Shown here piece after piece: positions 1 to 8,539 of a stretch of DNA of 64,000 nt (its first letter is position 1; each line of letters opens with the position of its first letter). This DNA is from Agrobacterium rosae (GTDB taxonomy: Bacteria > Pseudomonadota > Alphaproteobacteria > Rhizobiales > Rhizobiaceae): assembly GCF_002915175.1 (NCBI RefSeq), contig NZ_NXEJ01000006.1:256626-320625 (forward strand). Direction: 5' to 3'. Below the pieces are notes generated by a model. It did not search any database. It was not told the DNA's origin and saw only the letters and a program-made list of their open reading frames with translations. Position numbers and translations under genes: made by a program.

Positions 1-1
1 T

Positions 2-1540
2 GATCCATCCATAGAGCGCCCCATCATTGGTTCCGGCCTCCCGGCCTCACCGGGGGCGGCATCCGGTGAGATCGTCTTCACCTCCGAAGAAGCCGTTTCA
101 GCTGCCGCCGAAGGCCGCCCCGTCATCCTCGTGCGCATGGAGACGAGCCCGGAAGACATTCACGGCATGCACGCCGCCGAGGGCATTCTGACCACCCGCG
201 GCGGCATGACCAGCCACGCGGCCGTCGTGGCGCGCGGCATGGGCATCCCCTGCGTTTCCGGCGCTGGCTCCATGCGGGTGGATGTGCGCAACAACGTGCT
301 GATCGGCGTTGGCTGCGTGTTGAAGAGGGGCGATGTCATCACCATCGACGGCTCATCCGGGCGCGTGATGAGGGGCGAGATACCGATGACCCAGCCCGCT
401 TTGTCCGGCGATTTCGGTAAGCTCATGGAATGGGCCGATAGTACACGGCGCATGAAGGTGCGAACCAACGCCGATACGCCGGCGGATGCGCGTGCCGCCC
501 GTGCCTTTGGTGCGGAAGGCATTGGGCTGTGCCGTACCGAACACATGTTTTTCGAGGGTGACCGCATTCAGGTGATGCGCGAGATGATCCTTGCTGAACA
601 TGAAGCGGGCAGGCGCGTCGCGCTCGATCAACTGTTACCGATGCAGCGGCAGGATTTCACCGAACTGTTTTCCATCATGCACGGCCTGCCGGTGACGATC
701 CGTCTACTGGACCCGCCCTTGCACGAATTCCTGCCGAAGACGGATGGCGAGATCGTAGAGGTGGCGGCGGCCATGGGCATGTCGCAAACGCTGTTTCGCC
801 AGCGGCTGGATGCACTGCATGAGTTCAACCCGATGCTTGGCCACCGCGGTTGCCGTCTGGCAATTTCCTATCCTGAAATCGCTGAAATGCAGGCCCGTGC
901 GATTTTCGAAGCCGCTGTCGAAGCCGCACGCCAAACAGGCGCACCCGTGGTGCCTGAGATCATGGTGCCGTTGGTCGGCCTGCGCTCGGAGCTGGATTAT
1001 GTCCGCGCCGTCATCGACCGGGTGGCAGCAGCCGTGGCGCAGGAAACCGGTATGACGCTAGAATATCTGACGGGCACGATGATCGAGCTGCCGCGCGCGG
1101 CACTTCGCGCCCATGTCATTGCCGAGGCCGCAGAATTCTTCTCCTTCGGCACCAACGACCTGACGCAGACGACATTCGGCATATCGCGTGATGATGCCGC
1201 CCGCTTCATCGAAACCTATCAGCGCAAGGGCATCATCGAGCGCGACCCGTTCATCTCGCTCGATTTCGACGGCGTAGGCGAGTTGATCCGCATAGCGGCC
1301 GATCGTGGCCGTCAGACGCGCCCGGAACTCAAGCTCGGCATCTGCGGCGAACATGGCGGCGACCCGGCCTCCATCCATTTCTGCGAGGATGCGGGTCTGG
1401 ATTACGTTTCCTGCTCGCCGTTCCGCGTGCCGATTGCGCGGCTGTCTGCGGCGCAGGCCACGCTCGCCATGGCGGAAAAACGGGAAACCGATACCGCCTC
1501 GAAGGTCGTACCACTGAGGGCCATTCCGGCGAAGGTGTGA
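2..1540 (+). CDS. ppdK: Pyruvate, phosphate dikinase, C-terminal part (gene begins upstream of the window)
   Basis: This enzyme interconverts pyruvate, ATP and Pi with PEP, AMP and PPi. The frame is open from base 2, so the GTG at 131 is internal and the gene is cut by the window edge. The swivelling phosphohistidine domain shows GLPASPGAASG and then TTRGGMTSHAAVVARG, whose His is the phospho-carrier. The C-terminal TIM barrel follows, with GLCRTEHMF, GHRGCRL, FSFGTNDLTQ and LGICGEHGGDP, the last carrying the catalytic Cys region. The TGA stop is at 1538. The domain order separates it from PEP synthase and from EI of the PTS, whose His motifs differ. The N-terminal ATP-grasp domain lies outside the window. 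Confidence 0.95.
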   Translation, partial: DPSIERPIIGSGLPASPGAASGEIVFTSEEAVSAAAEGRPVILVRMETSPEDIHGMHAAEGILTTRGGMTSHAAVVARGMGIPCVSGAGSMRVDVRNNVLIGVGCVLKRGDVITIDGSSGRVMRGEIPMTQPALSGDFGKLMEWADSTRRMKVRTNADTPADARAARAFGAEGIGLCRTEHMFFEGDRIQVMREMILAEHEAGRRVALDQLLPMQRQDFTELFSIMHGLPVTIRLLDPPLHEFLPKTDGEIVEVAAAMGMSQTLFRQRLDALHEFNPMLGHRGCRLAISYPEIAEMQARAIFEAAVEAARQTGAPVVPEIMVPLVGLRSELDYVRAVIDRVAAAVAQETGMTLEYLTGTMIELPRAALRAHVIAEAAEFFSFGTNDLTQTTFGISRDDAARFIETYQRKGIIERDPFISLDFDGVGELIRIAADRGRQTRPELKLGICGEHGGDPASIHFCEDAGLDYVSCSPFRVPIARLSAAQATLAMAEKRETDTASKVVPLRAIPAKV

Positions 1541-1544
1541 AGCT

Positions 1545-1814
1545 CTAGCGGTTCTGTACGATGATGCGGCGTTCCACCACGACCGGGCGATAGAACATGT
1601 CGCGGCTGGATTGCGCCTGCCATGCACGGGCATCGGCCCGGCGATCCAGGTCCAAATCCAGCAGGCATCCGGCCATCTGGTCGGTGTTGGGGCGGAAGCC
1701 ATAACCACGGCAGGTGGTCTCATCACGCGCTCGTCGTTCCTCCGGGCTCAATGTCTGGCAGGATGAAAGCGCCAGCATTGTCGCAACTGCGCCAAGAACG
1801 ATGGAAACACGCAT
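1545..1814 (-). CDS. Small lipoprotein of unknown function
   Basis: This is an 89-residue product with a short hydrophobic leader ending in LALSSC, a lipobox, so Cys19 is the likely lipidated residue. The mature part is small and charged, with PEERRARDETTCRGYGF containing a second Cys and a third Cys in MAGCLLDL. ATG at 1814 is preceded by GGGAG at a good distance. It is convergent with the dikinase gene, with only 4 bases between the stops. I do not recognise a named domain; similar short lipoproteins are common in rhizobia. The function is unknown; localisation to the periplasmic face of a membrane is inferred from the lipobox. Confidence 0.75.
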   Translation of the reverse strand: MRVSIVLGAVATMLALSSCQTLSPEERRARDETTCRGYGFRPNTDQMAGCLLDLDLDRRADARAWQAQSSRDMFYRPVVVERRIIVQNR

Positions 1815-2059
1815 GATGTTAACTCCCTGTAGTGCCAGCTCACGCTGATCTTGCTGCCTGCTGATTACGCTGGTTTCGCCGCATGGAAAAGCCCGTCATG
1901 CGTCAAAGGTTGCAAGTGCTGCGCAGCCTATTTCGCGCGAACAGATTCCATTCGACGTCGAAACCCATTATGACACGGTAGATGAGCGATTCCCGCGAGT
2001 CCTGACCCTATCTGCGGAATGTCTTCGTTGCAAAAACTACAGCATCCGGGTGCCGCTTC

Positions 2060-2980
2060 ATGACTGTGCGTTTCGTTCGGCCCGTGTCCCATGCGGCCTA
2101 TCTTTCCCGATATCTCGGCTTTGCTGCGCTGGCACTCTTCCTCATCGCAGCGCCGTTGCACCGTTTCGGTCCGTTGACGACGCCCGATTTCGTTTCGCTG
2201 ACGCTGATCTCCGCAGCCATTGCAACGGTTGCCCTTCTGCTGGCCATCATCGGCTTGCAGCGGCTATGGTCGGTGGGCGCAAAAGGCGGGCTATGGTCGC
2301 TTTCCGCGCTGCTGCTCTGCGCCATACCGCTTGGAACGATTGCATTCGGCACGTTTCTATATTGGCAAAAACCGCAGCTCTATGACGTTTCCACCGATAT
2401 CGTCGATGCACCAAACTGGCTGTCCATTCCCACCGCCAATCAGCAATGGCTGCCGCGCCCGGCTATCGTTTCCAAAGCAGACCGCGATGTGCAGGCTGCG
2501 GCCTATCCAAGCCTTGCCGGCCATCGCTACGAAGGCGCGATCGACCGTGTTTATACCGCTGCTCGCAAGGTCGCCAAGGCACAGCGCATCCGCATCGCCC
2601 ACACGCAAGGCCTGATAGGCTCGCTGCCGGACGTGCAGCCCGGCATGCCGCGTCAGGACCAGACCGAAGGCGCAACGGACACGCCGATCGAGGAGCTTCC
2701 CACCAATGTGCCCGTGCCACTGGCACGACCAGCGGACGCCCCCGCACCGACCTTCTTCGATGGCAGCGGCGTGGTGATGCTGCAGGGCGAGACGCGCACG
2801 TTGATCTGGGGCCTGCGTTTCGACGTCATCATCCGCCTGCGCGAAGACACGGAGACCACCTTGGTCGACGTCCGCGTCGCCTCTCGCTTCGGCCCGAATG
2901 ACCTGGGTATGGGAGCCGAAATCGCAGAAGCCTATCTCGATGCGCTGGATGCTGAAATGCAGGGTCTCAACGACAATTGA
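2060..2980 (+). CDS. DUF1499 family membrane protein
   Basis: This 306-residue protein has three hydrophobic segments near residues 18-37, 45-67 and 77-100, followed by a soluble domain. The soluble part has the DUF1499 pattern: a 'DAPNWLSIP' entry, 'AAYPSLAGHRYEGAIDRVY', an ARKVAK segment and a final DVRVASRFGPNDLGMGA. A Pro-rich linker near residues 195-235 interrupts the domain (ELPTNVPVPLARPADAPAPT). The start at ATG 2060 has only a weak GGGTG upstream. It is transcribed away from the lipoprotein gene and converges with the DCC gene. No biochemical role is established for the family; its members are membrane-associated. Confidence 0.8.
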   Translation: MTVRFVRPVSHAAYLSRYLGFAALALFLIAAPLHRFGPLTTPDFVSLTLISAAIATVALLLAIIGLQRLWSVGAKGGLWSLSALLLCAIPLGTIAFGTFLYWQKPQLYDVSTDIVDAPNWLSIPTANQQWLPRPAIVSKADRDVQAAAYPSLAGHRYEGAIDRVYTAARKVAKAQRIRIAHTQGLIGSLPDVQPGMPRQDQTEGATDTPIEELPTNVPVPLARPADAPAPTFFDGSGVVMLQGETRTLIWGLRFDVIIRLREDTETTLVDVRVASRFGPNDLGMGAEIAEAYLDALDAEMQGLNDN

Positions 2981-2986
2981 TGACCA

Positions 2987-3433
2987 TCAAATGAAGCGTT
3001 CGCGTTCCTCGGCAGTCGGCATCCGGCAGGCCTGACGCCGTCCCGCAATCATCATGCGGTTGCGCGCAACAAGATCGTAGACATGGTCTCGAAGACGATG
3101 CGGCACGCCCCGCAACATCGCCGCAATGCTGATGGTGCCGCCCAGAAGTTTGAGCACGCGCAACACGCCATCGGAGCGAGGGTAGGCGATGCCGTGTTCG
3201 ATCAGGAGACTGGTTTCGTAATTATCCGTTCTATAGCCGTAATGTCGCATCAACGCTGTGCCTAGTTCAGATTGGGCAGGCGTGAAGCGAAACAATTTTT
3301 TCGTGTCATGACGCAAGACGAAGTCGATATCGCGAGAGCAAAAGCCGCATTCACCATCAAAAACGATGAGCGGCTTGTCATCGGGAAAGTTTGGAACGGA
3401 TGGATCTTCGCGATAGCTATAGGCTGCGGTCAT
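2987..3433 (-). CDS. DCC family thiol-disulfide oxidoreductase (DUF393)
   Basis: This 148-residue protein opens its fold with PLIVFDGECGFCSRDIDF. The DGECGFC motif, with the DxxCxxC arrangement, defines the DCC family of thioredoxin-fold proteins. The middle and end, including FTPAQSELG and a YDLVARNR segment, match the usual family length of about 130-150 residues. It is the last gene of a minus-strand run: cupin, metallo-hydrolase, DCC, with 11 bases between the metallo-hydrolase stop and this start. The run may be one transcription unit. A redox role follows from the CxxC, but the substrate is unknown. Confidence 0.82.
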   Translation of the reverse strand: MTAAYSYREDPSVPNFPDDKPLIVFDGECGFCSRDIDFVLRHDTKKLFRFTPAQSELGTALMRHYGYRTDNYETSLLIEHGIAYPRSDGVLRVLKLLGGTISIAAMLRGVPHRLRDHVYDLVARNRMMIAGRRQACRMPTAEERERFI

Positions 3434-3444
3434 AAAGTTTGCCT

Positions 3445-4353
3445 TTAGACAGGGTGGTATATTCCACCAAGGAATGGCGGGCCATCAGTCTGCACTTCGC
3501 CTTTCTCGATCAGGTCTTCGATATGGGCGAGAACGGATAGAGCGGCGGCTCCGTGCAGACGCGGGTCGGTACTGCGGTAGATGACTTTCACCATATCAGC
3601 TATGGTTCGGTCTCCGGCCTTGATGCGGGCCAGCACCGCTTTTTCCCGCATGCGCCGGTGGGCGCGAAGCCCGCGCATGAAGGCGGTCGGGTCGTTCACC
3701 GGTCCGCCATGGCCGGGCAGAAACAATCGGTCTTCACGGCGCAGAAGTTTTGCAAGCGAGCCCATGTAATCGCTCATCGAACCATCCGGCGGCGCAACGA
3801 TTGTCGTCGCCCAGGCCATCACATGGTCGGCGGAAAACACGATGCCGGTATTATCGAGCGCAAAGGCTGAATGGTTTGCAGTGTGGCCGGGCGTGTGCAG
3901 GGCGGTTAGCGTCCATCCGTCGCCGGAAACGCTTTTTCCATCACCCAGTGCGATATCAGGCACGAACTCCGTATCGGAGCTTTCCGCGAAGGGGTTACGC
4001 TCACCTTCATGCAAAGGTCGTGCGGCGCGATGCGGCCCTTCGGCAACGGTCATCGCACCGGTTGCCAGCTTCAACCGTTCAGCCAGCGGTGAGTGGTCAC
4101 GATGCGTGTGGCTGACGAAGATGTGCGTCACCTCCCGCCCGGCGAGCGCTGCCGTCAATGCCTGAAAATGCGCTTCGTCGTCTGGACCGGGATCTATGAC
4201 GGCGACGGATGTGTCGCCGACAATATAGCTGTTGGTGCCGTGAAAGGTGAAAGCGGATGGATTGTTGACCGTCAGGCGCTGCACGCCATCCGCCACAGGC
4301 ACGGCGGTGCCATAGGCGGGGTCGAAATCACGGTTGAATTCCGGGTCTGCCAT
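3445..4353 (-). CDS. MBL-fold metallo-hydrolase (glyoxalase II / LACTB2-like)
   Basis: This metallo-beta-lactamase fold hydrolase has about 302 residues. The metal-binding motif HTHRDHSPL gives the HxHxDH signature, followed by HTPGHTANHSAF (third metal His) and FLPGHGGPV (a later His). A C-terminal helical region, including 'RMREKAVLARIKAGDRT' and a winged-helix-like tail, is typical of the LACTB2 subgroup. ATG at 4353 is preferred over a TTG at 4365 that would extend it by four residues. It lies 18 bases downstream of the cupin gene in the same orientation. The true substrate cannot be read from the sequence; a thioester or RNA is possible in this subgroup. Confidence 0.85.
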   Translation of the reverse strand: MADPEFNRDFDPAYGTAVPVADGVQRLTVNNPSAFTFHGTNSYIVGDTSVAVIDPGPDDEAHFQALTAALAGREVTHIFVSHTHRDHSPLAERLKLATGAMTVAEGPHRAARPLHEGERNPFAESSDTEFVPDIALGDGKSVSGDGWTLTALHTPGHTANHSAFALDNTGIVFSADHVMAWATTIVAPPDGSMSDYMGSLAKLLRREDRLFLPGHGGPVNDPTAFMRGLRAHRRMREKAVLARIKAGDRTIADMVKVIYRSTDPRLHGAAALSVLAHIEDLIEKGEVQTDGPPFLGGIYHPV

Positions 4354-4371
4354 AGGCTCGGTCAATGTCCC

Positions 4372-4668
4372 TTACTTGTATTCGATCTCAATGAAAGACA
4401 TTGGCTCGTCGCCGGCATTGATGACATTGTGCGAAACACCGGCCTCACGACGGTAAGGTATGCCCCGCGCCGAATCCACCCGACGGCTGCCAGTCTCGTC
4501 TTCGATCAGGAAATGACAATCCGTCATCGGCACCACGACATAGCCCAGCCCATGCGTGTGGTGGCCGGTATCGGCACCCGGCTCGAAATCCCAACGAATG
4601 ATCCGCACCACGGCATCATCCAGCAATGTCGTGGGTATGGCAGGGGGACGGGCACTATATTTGCTCAT
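4372..4668 (-). CDS. Small cupin-domain protein
   Basis: This is a 98-residue single-domain cupin. The first cupin motif is seen in GADTGHHTHGLGYVVVPMTD (metal-binding His residues and Gly pattern) and the second in SHNVINAGDEPMSFIEIE. ATG at 4668 is chosen because AAGGTG sits seven bases upstream. The open frame extends 35 codons further but lacks cupin similarity and would run into an AT-rich leader. It is the first gene of the cupin / MBL hydrolase / DCC set. The substrate is unknown; small cupins of this type include metal-dependent dioxygenases and isomerases. Confidence 0.8.
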   Translation of the reverse strand: MSKYSARPPAIPTTLLDDAVVRIIRWDFEPGADTGHHTHGLGYVVVPMTDCHFLIEDETGSRRVDSARGIPYRREAGVSHNVINAGDEPMSFIEIEYK

Positions 4669-4841
4669 GAACACCTTCACCGGAAAAGGCCTGAAAATTC
4701 GGCTGTTTTCTGACCTAACATGAAGCATTGGCTGGACACACAATAAATATTGCCGATCCAGCAACTTAATCATTGCCGCTGCCGTCTCGCTTTGCTAATC
4801 AGGCGCCGTTCAGGCAGTGGCGTTTCGCCAATCTGCCCTGT

Positions 4842-4916
4842 TGGGGCGTCGCCAAGCGGTAAGGCACCGGTTTTTGGTACCGGCATTCCCAGGTTCGAAT
4901 CCTGGCGCCCCAGCCA
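4842..4916 (+). tRNA. tRNA-Gln (anticodon TTG)
   Basis: A complete cloverleaf can be drawn. The acceptor TGGGGCG pairs with CGCCCCA, the D arm is GCC...GGC, and the anticodon stem CCGGT/ACCGG encloses the loop TTTTGGT with anticodon TTG. The T arm CCAGG-TTCGAAT-CCTGG is intact. The CCA tail is encoded. A weak AT-rich hairpin with T residues follows at 4957. The adjacent DNA on the 3' side holds a toxin-antitoxin pair. Confidence 0.97.
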
Positions 4917-4956
4917 TTGTCGAAACAGGTCCATCCTGCGGCAAACCGCGAGAGCC

Positions 4957-4979
4957 AAATCAACCTTTTGTTGATTTTT
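4957..4979 (+). terminator. Possible terminator of tRNA-Gln
   Basis: AAATCAAC and GTTGATTT form an 8-bp inverted repeat around a CTTTT loop, followed by TTG. The stem is AT-rich and therefore weak, but its placement 40 bases after the tRNA fits. Confidence 0.4.
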
Positions 4980-5040
4980 GTCGGCGAAATGATTAGGTTA
5001 AACGCATGTTAAACCCAATCCATCGCGGGGAGTTTCGATT

Positions 5041-5184
5041 ATGACTACAAAATCAGCCGCTCCTAAGCCGGTAGATAAGCCCAGCTACGAGCCACGCCCG
5101 CAAAAGGGGCCGGTGGATTACGAAGCGTTAGGCCAGTTGGCAATCAAGCGTTTCCCTAAGACTTTGGCCGAACTTGCTAAGTGA
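5041..5184 (+). CDS. Putative small antitoxin upstream of a Doc toxin
   Basis: This 47-residue reading frame starts with ATG at 5041, preceded by GGGGAG about eight bases upstream. It begins MTTKSAAPKPVDKPSY and ends KRFPKTLAELAK. It overlaps the following toxin gene by 11 bases, the tight coupling typical of antitoxin-toxin operons. No Phd or ribbon-helix-helix DNA-binding pattern is obvious; the N-terminal half is Pro/Lys-rich and probably disordered. Its antitoxin role is inferred from position and coupling alone. A direct repeat GTTAAAC-GCAT-GTTAAAC just upstream (about 4998-5015) could be a control site. Confidence 0.6.
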   Translation: MTTKSAAPKPVDKPSYEPRPQKGPVDYEALGQLAIKRFPKTLAELAK

Positions 5185-5575
5185 GCCCAATTGGTTGCCC
5201 GCTGAAGCAATCATCAAGTTCAATAGACAGCAAGTCGCGTTAACTGACGAAAATCATGCGCTCCTGTTTCCCGAGAAGCTTGATGGCGCTATCGTGCGCC
5301 CTCAAAACAGCTTCTATTACGACGGAAATTCAGATGCCGTTTCTCTGTCAGTAAATCTTATGCTTTCAGTTGCAAGCGCTCATGCGTTTGAGCAGGGCAA
5401 TAAACGAACAGGCTTCGTTTCAGGATACGCGTTTCTCTTATCAAACGGCTATGATATTCACGCTGATCTACTGGACAGCGCGTATTTGGGTCAGGCTTTC
5501 ACGGATTTAATCAAGCGTGTCCGTAGCGCTTCGGAATTCGAAGCCATTCTCAAAGCCAACGTTTTCGCTGTGTAA
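5174..5575 (+). CDS. doc: Death-on-curing (Doc/Fic-fold) toxin
   Basis: This 133-residue protein has the Doc-type Fic core HAFEQGNKRTGF at residues 70-81. Fic-fold toxins transfer a nucleotide or phosphate to a cellular protein; Doc of phage P1 phosphorylates EF-Tu. The N-terminal LPAEAIIKFNRQQV and FYYDGNSDAVSLSVNLMLSVA fit the family, as does C-terminal FLLSNGYDIHA. The residue usually Asp/Glu in the motif (H-x-F-x-D/E-G-N-K-R) is Gln here, which could affect metal binding. The start is TTG at 5174, overlapping the upstream small gene. It is more AT-rich than its neighbours, suggesting acquisition next to the tRNA. Confidence 0.85.
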   Translation: MLSEPNWLPAEAIIKFNRQQVALTDENHALLFPEKLDGAIVRPQNSFYYDGNSDAVSLSVNLMLSVASAHAFEQGNKRTGFVSGYAFLLSNGYDIHADLLDSAYLGQAFTDLIKRVRSASEFEAILKANVFAV

Positions 5576-5610
5576 AACCGAGCACTTCGTTTAATTGATT
5601 TATACATAAG

Positions 5611-5636
5611 AAAGGCACGCCCGAAGACGTGCCTTT
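5611..5636 (+). terminator. Rho-independent-type hairpin after doc
   Basis: AAAGGCACG and CGTGCCTTT form a perfect 9-bp stem around an 8-base loop, 36 bases after the toxin stop. The T-run is short. Confidence 0.65.
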
Positions 5637-5648
5637 GTATTCGAATAT

Positions 5649-5676
5649 TTTTGACAGGCGATGATGCCTGTCAAAA
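5649..5676 (-). terminator. Hairpin downstream of mqo
   Basis: TTTTGACAGGC and GCCTGTCAAAA form a perfect 11-bp stem with a 6-base loop, eight bases beyond the mqo stop codon. The U residues are inside the stem. It probably ends mqo transcription and faces the doc terminator. Confidence 0.6.
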
Positions 5677-5683
5677 TCGATTA

Positions 5684-7396
5684 TTATAGCGCCATGTCCG
5701 GGCGCTTCACGGCGGGTTCGCTGGTTGTTGCGCCCGACGCTGCGTTGATCGCTGCCATATCGATCTGCGGCGGCGTTGGCAGTTGCAGATGTTCGCTTGT
5801 GTAAGCCCATTCCTGCATGACCTTTTCCGGGTCAGCATTCAACTTCGTGCCATAGCTCGGAACGATTTCGCGAATCTTGGCTTGCCATTCCGGGCTGGCG
5901 ACCTTGTCCTTGAAGACCTTCTCGAGCACGTTGAGCATGATCGGTGCTGCCGTGGACGCGCCTGGGGATGCGCCGAGCAGAGCGGCGATGCTGCCGTCCT
6001 TGGCGCTGACGATTTCGGTGCCGAGCTTCAGCACGCCGCCCTTGTCCTTGTCGCGCTTGATGATCTGTACGCGCTGTCCTGCCTGCCACAGACGCCATTC
6101 GCTCTGCTTGGCACCGGGGAAATATTCCTGAAGTGCTGCAAAACGGTCGTCGTCGGACAGCATCAGCTGACCAGCCAGATATTCCACCAGCGGATATTCA
6201 TCTATGCCGACGCTCATCATCGGCCATGCGTTGCTCAAAGTGGTCGATGTCAGCAGGTCGAAATAGGAGCCTTCCTTGAGGAACTTGGTGGAGAAGGTCG
6301 CAAAGGGTCCAAACAGCACCACACGCTTGCCGCCGATGACGCGCGTGTCCAGATGCGGGACGGACATGGGTGGCGAACCGACGGATGCCTTGCCGTAAGC
6401 CTTGGCCAGATGCAGCATGGTGACATCGGGGTTTTCGTTGACGAGGAAGGAGCCGCCTACCGGGAAGCCCGCATAATCGTCACCTTCGGGAATGCCGGAC
6501 ATCTGCAGCAGGTGGATGGCACCGCCGCCAGCGCCCACGAAGACGAATTTCGCATCGACGGTGCGCTCGGAATCGTCTTTGAGGTTGCTGTAGGTCACGC
6601 GCCATGTGCCATCGGTGTTACGCTCGATGGCGGTGACTTCGCTGGAAACCTGAAGGTTGAAGTTCTGTTGCGTCTTCAAATGCGCAACGAACTGGCGGGT
6701 GATTTCACCGAACTCCATGTCGGTGCCGAGCGGAGACCATGTCGCGCCGATTTTCTGGCCAGGGTCGCGGCCCTCCATCATCAGCGGAACCCATTTCTTG
6801 ATCTGCTCCGGGTCGCTGGAATATTGCATGCCGGCAAAAAGCGGGCTCGCCTTCAGCGCCTCGTAGCGCTTTTCCAGATAGGAGATGTTCTCATCGCCCC
6901 AGACAAAGCTCATATGCGGCGTGTGGTTGATGAAGGAGCGCGGGTTCTTTAGAACGCCGTTGCGCACCTGCCATGCCCAAAACTGGCGCGAAATCTGGAA
7001 CGCTTCGTTGATTTCAACGGCCTTGGAAATGTCGATACCGCCATTGGCGGTTTCCGGTGTGTAGTTCAATTCCGCAAGGGCGGAGTGGCCGGTACCGGCA
7101 TTGTTCCAGCCGTTGGAGCTTTCCAGTGCCACGGCATCCAGACGCTCGAGCATCTCGATGGACCATGTCGGCTCCAGCTCATGCAGCCAGACGCCAAGCG
7201 TGGCACTCATGATACCGCCACCAATCAGCAGCACATCGACCTGTTTATCGGCAGATTGCGCCAATGCAGGCGCGCCCGGCAAGGCCGCAGCGGCGAGACC
7301 GGCAAACGCCGTGCCCAGCACCTGGCGACGGTTCATGGTAAAGTTGTCGTGCGAAAATCCGTCGGTCAGGCCATTGCCCTTATCGTTTTTAATCAC
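5684..7396 (-). CDS. mqo: Malate:quinone oxidoreductase with a Tat-type leader
   Basis: This FAD enzyme oxidises malate to oxaloacetate and reduces membrane quinone. The FAD-binding motif [16 protein letters not shown] is followed by the family hallmarks [22 protein letters not shown] and [11 protein letters not shown], and near the end [19 protein letters not shown]. Ahead of the FAD domain lies a twin-arginine leader, [13 protein letters not shown], followed by an Ala-rich stretch to PALAQS. GTG at 7396 is chosen because AGGA lies six bases upstream; it gives about 20 residues before the Arg pair. An ATG at 7336 beginning at the Arg motif is the alternative. Most studied MQOs are cytoplasmic peripheral proteins without a leader, so the Tat signal is notable. 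Confidence 0.93.
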   Translation of the reverse strand: MIKNDKGNGLTDGFSHDNFTMNRRQVLGTAFAGLAAAALPGAPALAQSADKQVDVLLIGGGIMSATLGVWLHELEPTWSIEMLERLDAVALESSNGWNNAGTGHSALAELNYTPETANGGIDISKAVEINEAFQISRQFWAWQVRNGVLKNPRSFINHTPHMSFVWGDENISYLEKRYEALKASPLFAGMQYSSDPEQIKKWVPLMMEGRDPGQKIGATWSPLGTDMEFGEITRQFVAHLKTQQNFNLQVSSEVTAIERNTDGTWRVTYSNLKDDSERTVDAKFVFVGAGGGAIHLLQMSGIPEGDDYAGFPVGGSFLVNENPDVTMLHLAKAYGKASVGSPPMSVPHLDTRVIGGKRVVLFGPFATFSTKFLKEGSYFDLLTSTTLSNAWPMMSVGIDEYPLVEYLAGQLMLSDDDRFAALQEYFPGAKQSEWRLWQAGQRVQIIKRDKDKGGVLKLGTEIVSAKDGSIAALLGASPGASTAAPIMLNVLEKVFKDKVASPEWQAKIREIVPSYGTKLNADPEKVMQEWAYTSEHLQLPTPPQIDMAAINAASGATTSEPAVKRPDMAL

Positions 7397-7755
7397 GTCT
7401 TTTCCTAAACTGATGATGGTTTTAAATTTGTGCGGCGCAATAACGCAAACCAACCTGTAAGACAACGCCGTCAAAATATGACTAACGAGGCAGCGTGAGA
7501 ATTTGGGGTGACTACAGCACTAAGTCGATCCGCCAAAATTCCGCCTCAGAAAAAACACCGACTGCGACATTTTGCCTTAGTTTTCCGCACCATAGGGCGG
7601 GGCCCGCGTTCCAGACATAGGCTGGATCAAGATGCGCGCTAGTGGCTTTAAATCGTTTAGATTGCGCGTTATGCGCCATTTGCATAACAGCCGTGCAAGC
7701 CGGGATTGAGCTATGCATTGCTGCGAAAAGCGATGCCGAGTGAGCTCTGCTCAGT
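7397..7755. other. Intergenic stretch without a supported gene
   Basis: This 360-base region lies between the mqo start and the terminator of the next lipoprotein gene. It should hold the mqo promoter. A 108-residue frame on the minus strand runs across the terminator and has no coding character. I see no clear RNA gene. Confidence 0.5.
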
Positions 7756-7789
7756 AAAAAGCCCGCCGGAAAAATCCGACGGGCTTTTT
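7756..7789 (-). terminator. Strong terminator after the lipoprotein gene
   Basis: AAAAAGCCCGYCGGA-type arms (AAAAAGCCCG / CGGGCTTTTT) form a long stem with an A-rich loop and T-runs on either strand, so it can act in both directions. It sits 21 bases after the lipoprotein stop. Confidence 0.85.
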
Positions 7790-7810
7790 GGGAAGTGAGG
7801 ATATCAGGAC

Positions 7811-8221
7811 TTATTCGCCGCCAAGAAACTCGGCGCAATAGCTCGGTCCGTTCACGCCGGGGCGGTCCGACACGGTGCGGATGGAGCGGATCGTATAGTC
7901 GCTGCCAACAACCAACTGCACGGTGCAGGAGAGATAGACCTTGCGGGCAGACGACGTCTGGCGACCGCGCTTGCCGTCCTTGGCCTCGTCAAACTTCGCA
8001 GGGATAGTGGTGGTCTTGTAACCGCCGCGCCAGTTGTAGGTCGTCGTGTTGCCGGAATCGACATCGCTCAACGGTGGGCCATATTTGGCAAAGAACACGC
8101 CAGCCGACTGACCAACCCAGCGGGTTTCCACGGCGCTTTTAGGAGCAAGCGAAGGGGTTGTGGTGGTGCAAGCGGAAAGGGCAATCGCCAGCCCTGCCAA
8201 TGTTACACTGCGAAATCGCAT
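7811..8221 (-). CDS. Outer-membrane-type lipoprotein, function unknown
   Basis: This 136-residue protein has the leader MRFRSVTLAGLAIALSAC, a clear lipobox with Cys18. The mature part contains GQSAGVFFAKYGPPLSDV, an arrangement reminiscent of small SmpA/BamE-like lipoproteins that monitor outer membrane assembly, then a basic linker and a C-terminal strand-rich part with two Cys residues (LSCTVQLVV and SYCAEF) that may pair. The start is ATG 8221. It is monocistronic, ended by the terminator at 7756. The BamE resemblance is weak and offered only as a lead. Confidence 0.78.
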   Translation of the reverse strand: MRFRSVTLAGLAIALSACTTTTPSLAPKSAVETRWVGQSAGVFFAKYGPPLSDVDSGNTTTYNWRGGYKTTTIPAKFDEAKDGKRGRQTSSARKVYLSCTVQLVVGSDYTIRSIRTVSDRPGVNGPSYCAEFLGGE

Positions 8222-8462
8222 GTCGAGATATCCTTGTTGTGCCGTTTCCGGTGTTTTCGCGGGAGATGATGTTCCCCTAGCAGATTTATGGGCAAACGGC
8301 AGTGGCGGCAGACGTCACAATGAATATTTTTTGCCACAATTGCTTTTTTGTAACGATTGCGGTGTCGCAAACCAACATCGAGCCGCTGTGAACGGGGGCA
8401 TAAAATTTTGTAAGCCCGCTTGTCGAAGAAAATGTGCCGTTTTATACCGGCGCTGTTGGTCA

Positions 8463-8539
8463 CGGAGTGTAGCGCAGTCTGGTAGCGCACGTCGTTCGGG
8501 ACGACGGGGTCGGAGGTTCGAATCCTCTCACTCCGACCA
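8463..8539 (+). tRNA. tRNA-Pro (anticodon CGG)
   Basis: The acceptor CGGAGTG pairs with CACTCCG and CCA is encoded. The anticodon stem CGTCG/CGACG encloses TTCGGGA, giving anticodon CGG. The T arm GGAGG-TTCGAAT-CCTCT is intact, with one weak pair. Confidence 0.97.

Noticed and set aside
5783-6952. 389-codon plus-strand frame inside mqo
   Set aside because: It is antisense to the clear mqo coding sequence and has no family resemblance or ribosome site.
4842-7396. Integrated island bounded by tRNA-Gln
   Set aside because: There is no integrase gene, and no duplication of the tRNA 3' end was found downstream; only a small AT-richer toxin-antitoxin pair is present.
7512-7838. 108-codon minus-strand frame upstream of mqo
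   Set aside because: It runs through a strong terminator and has no coding character.
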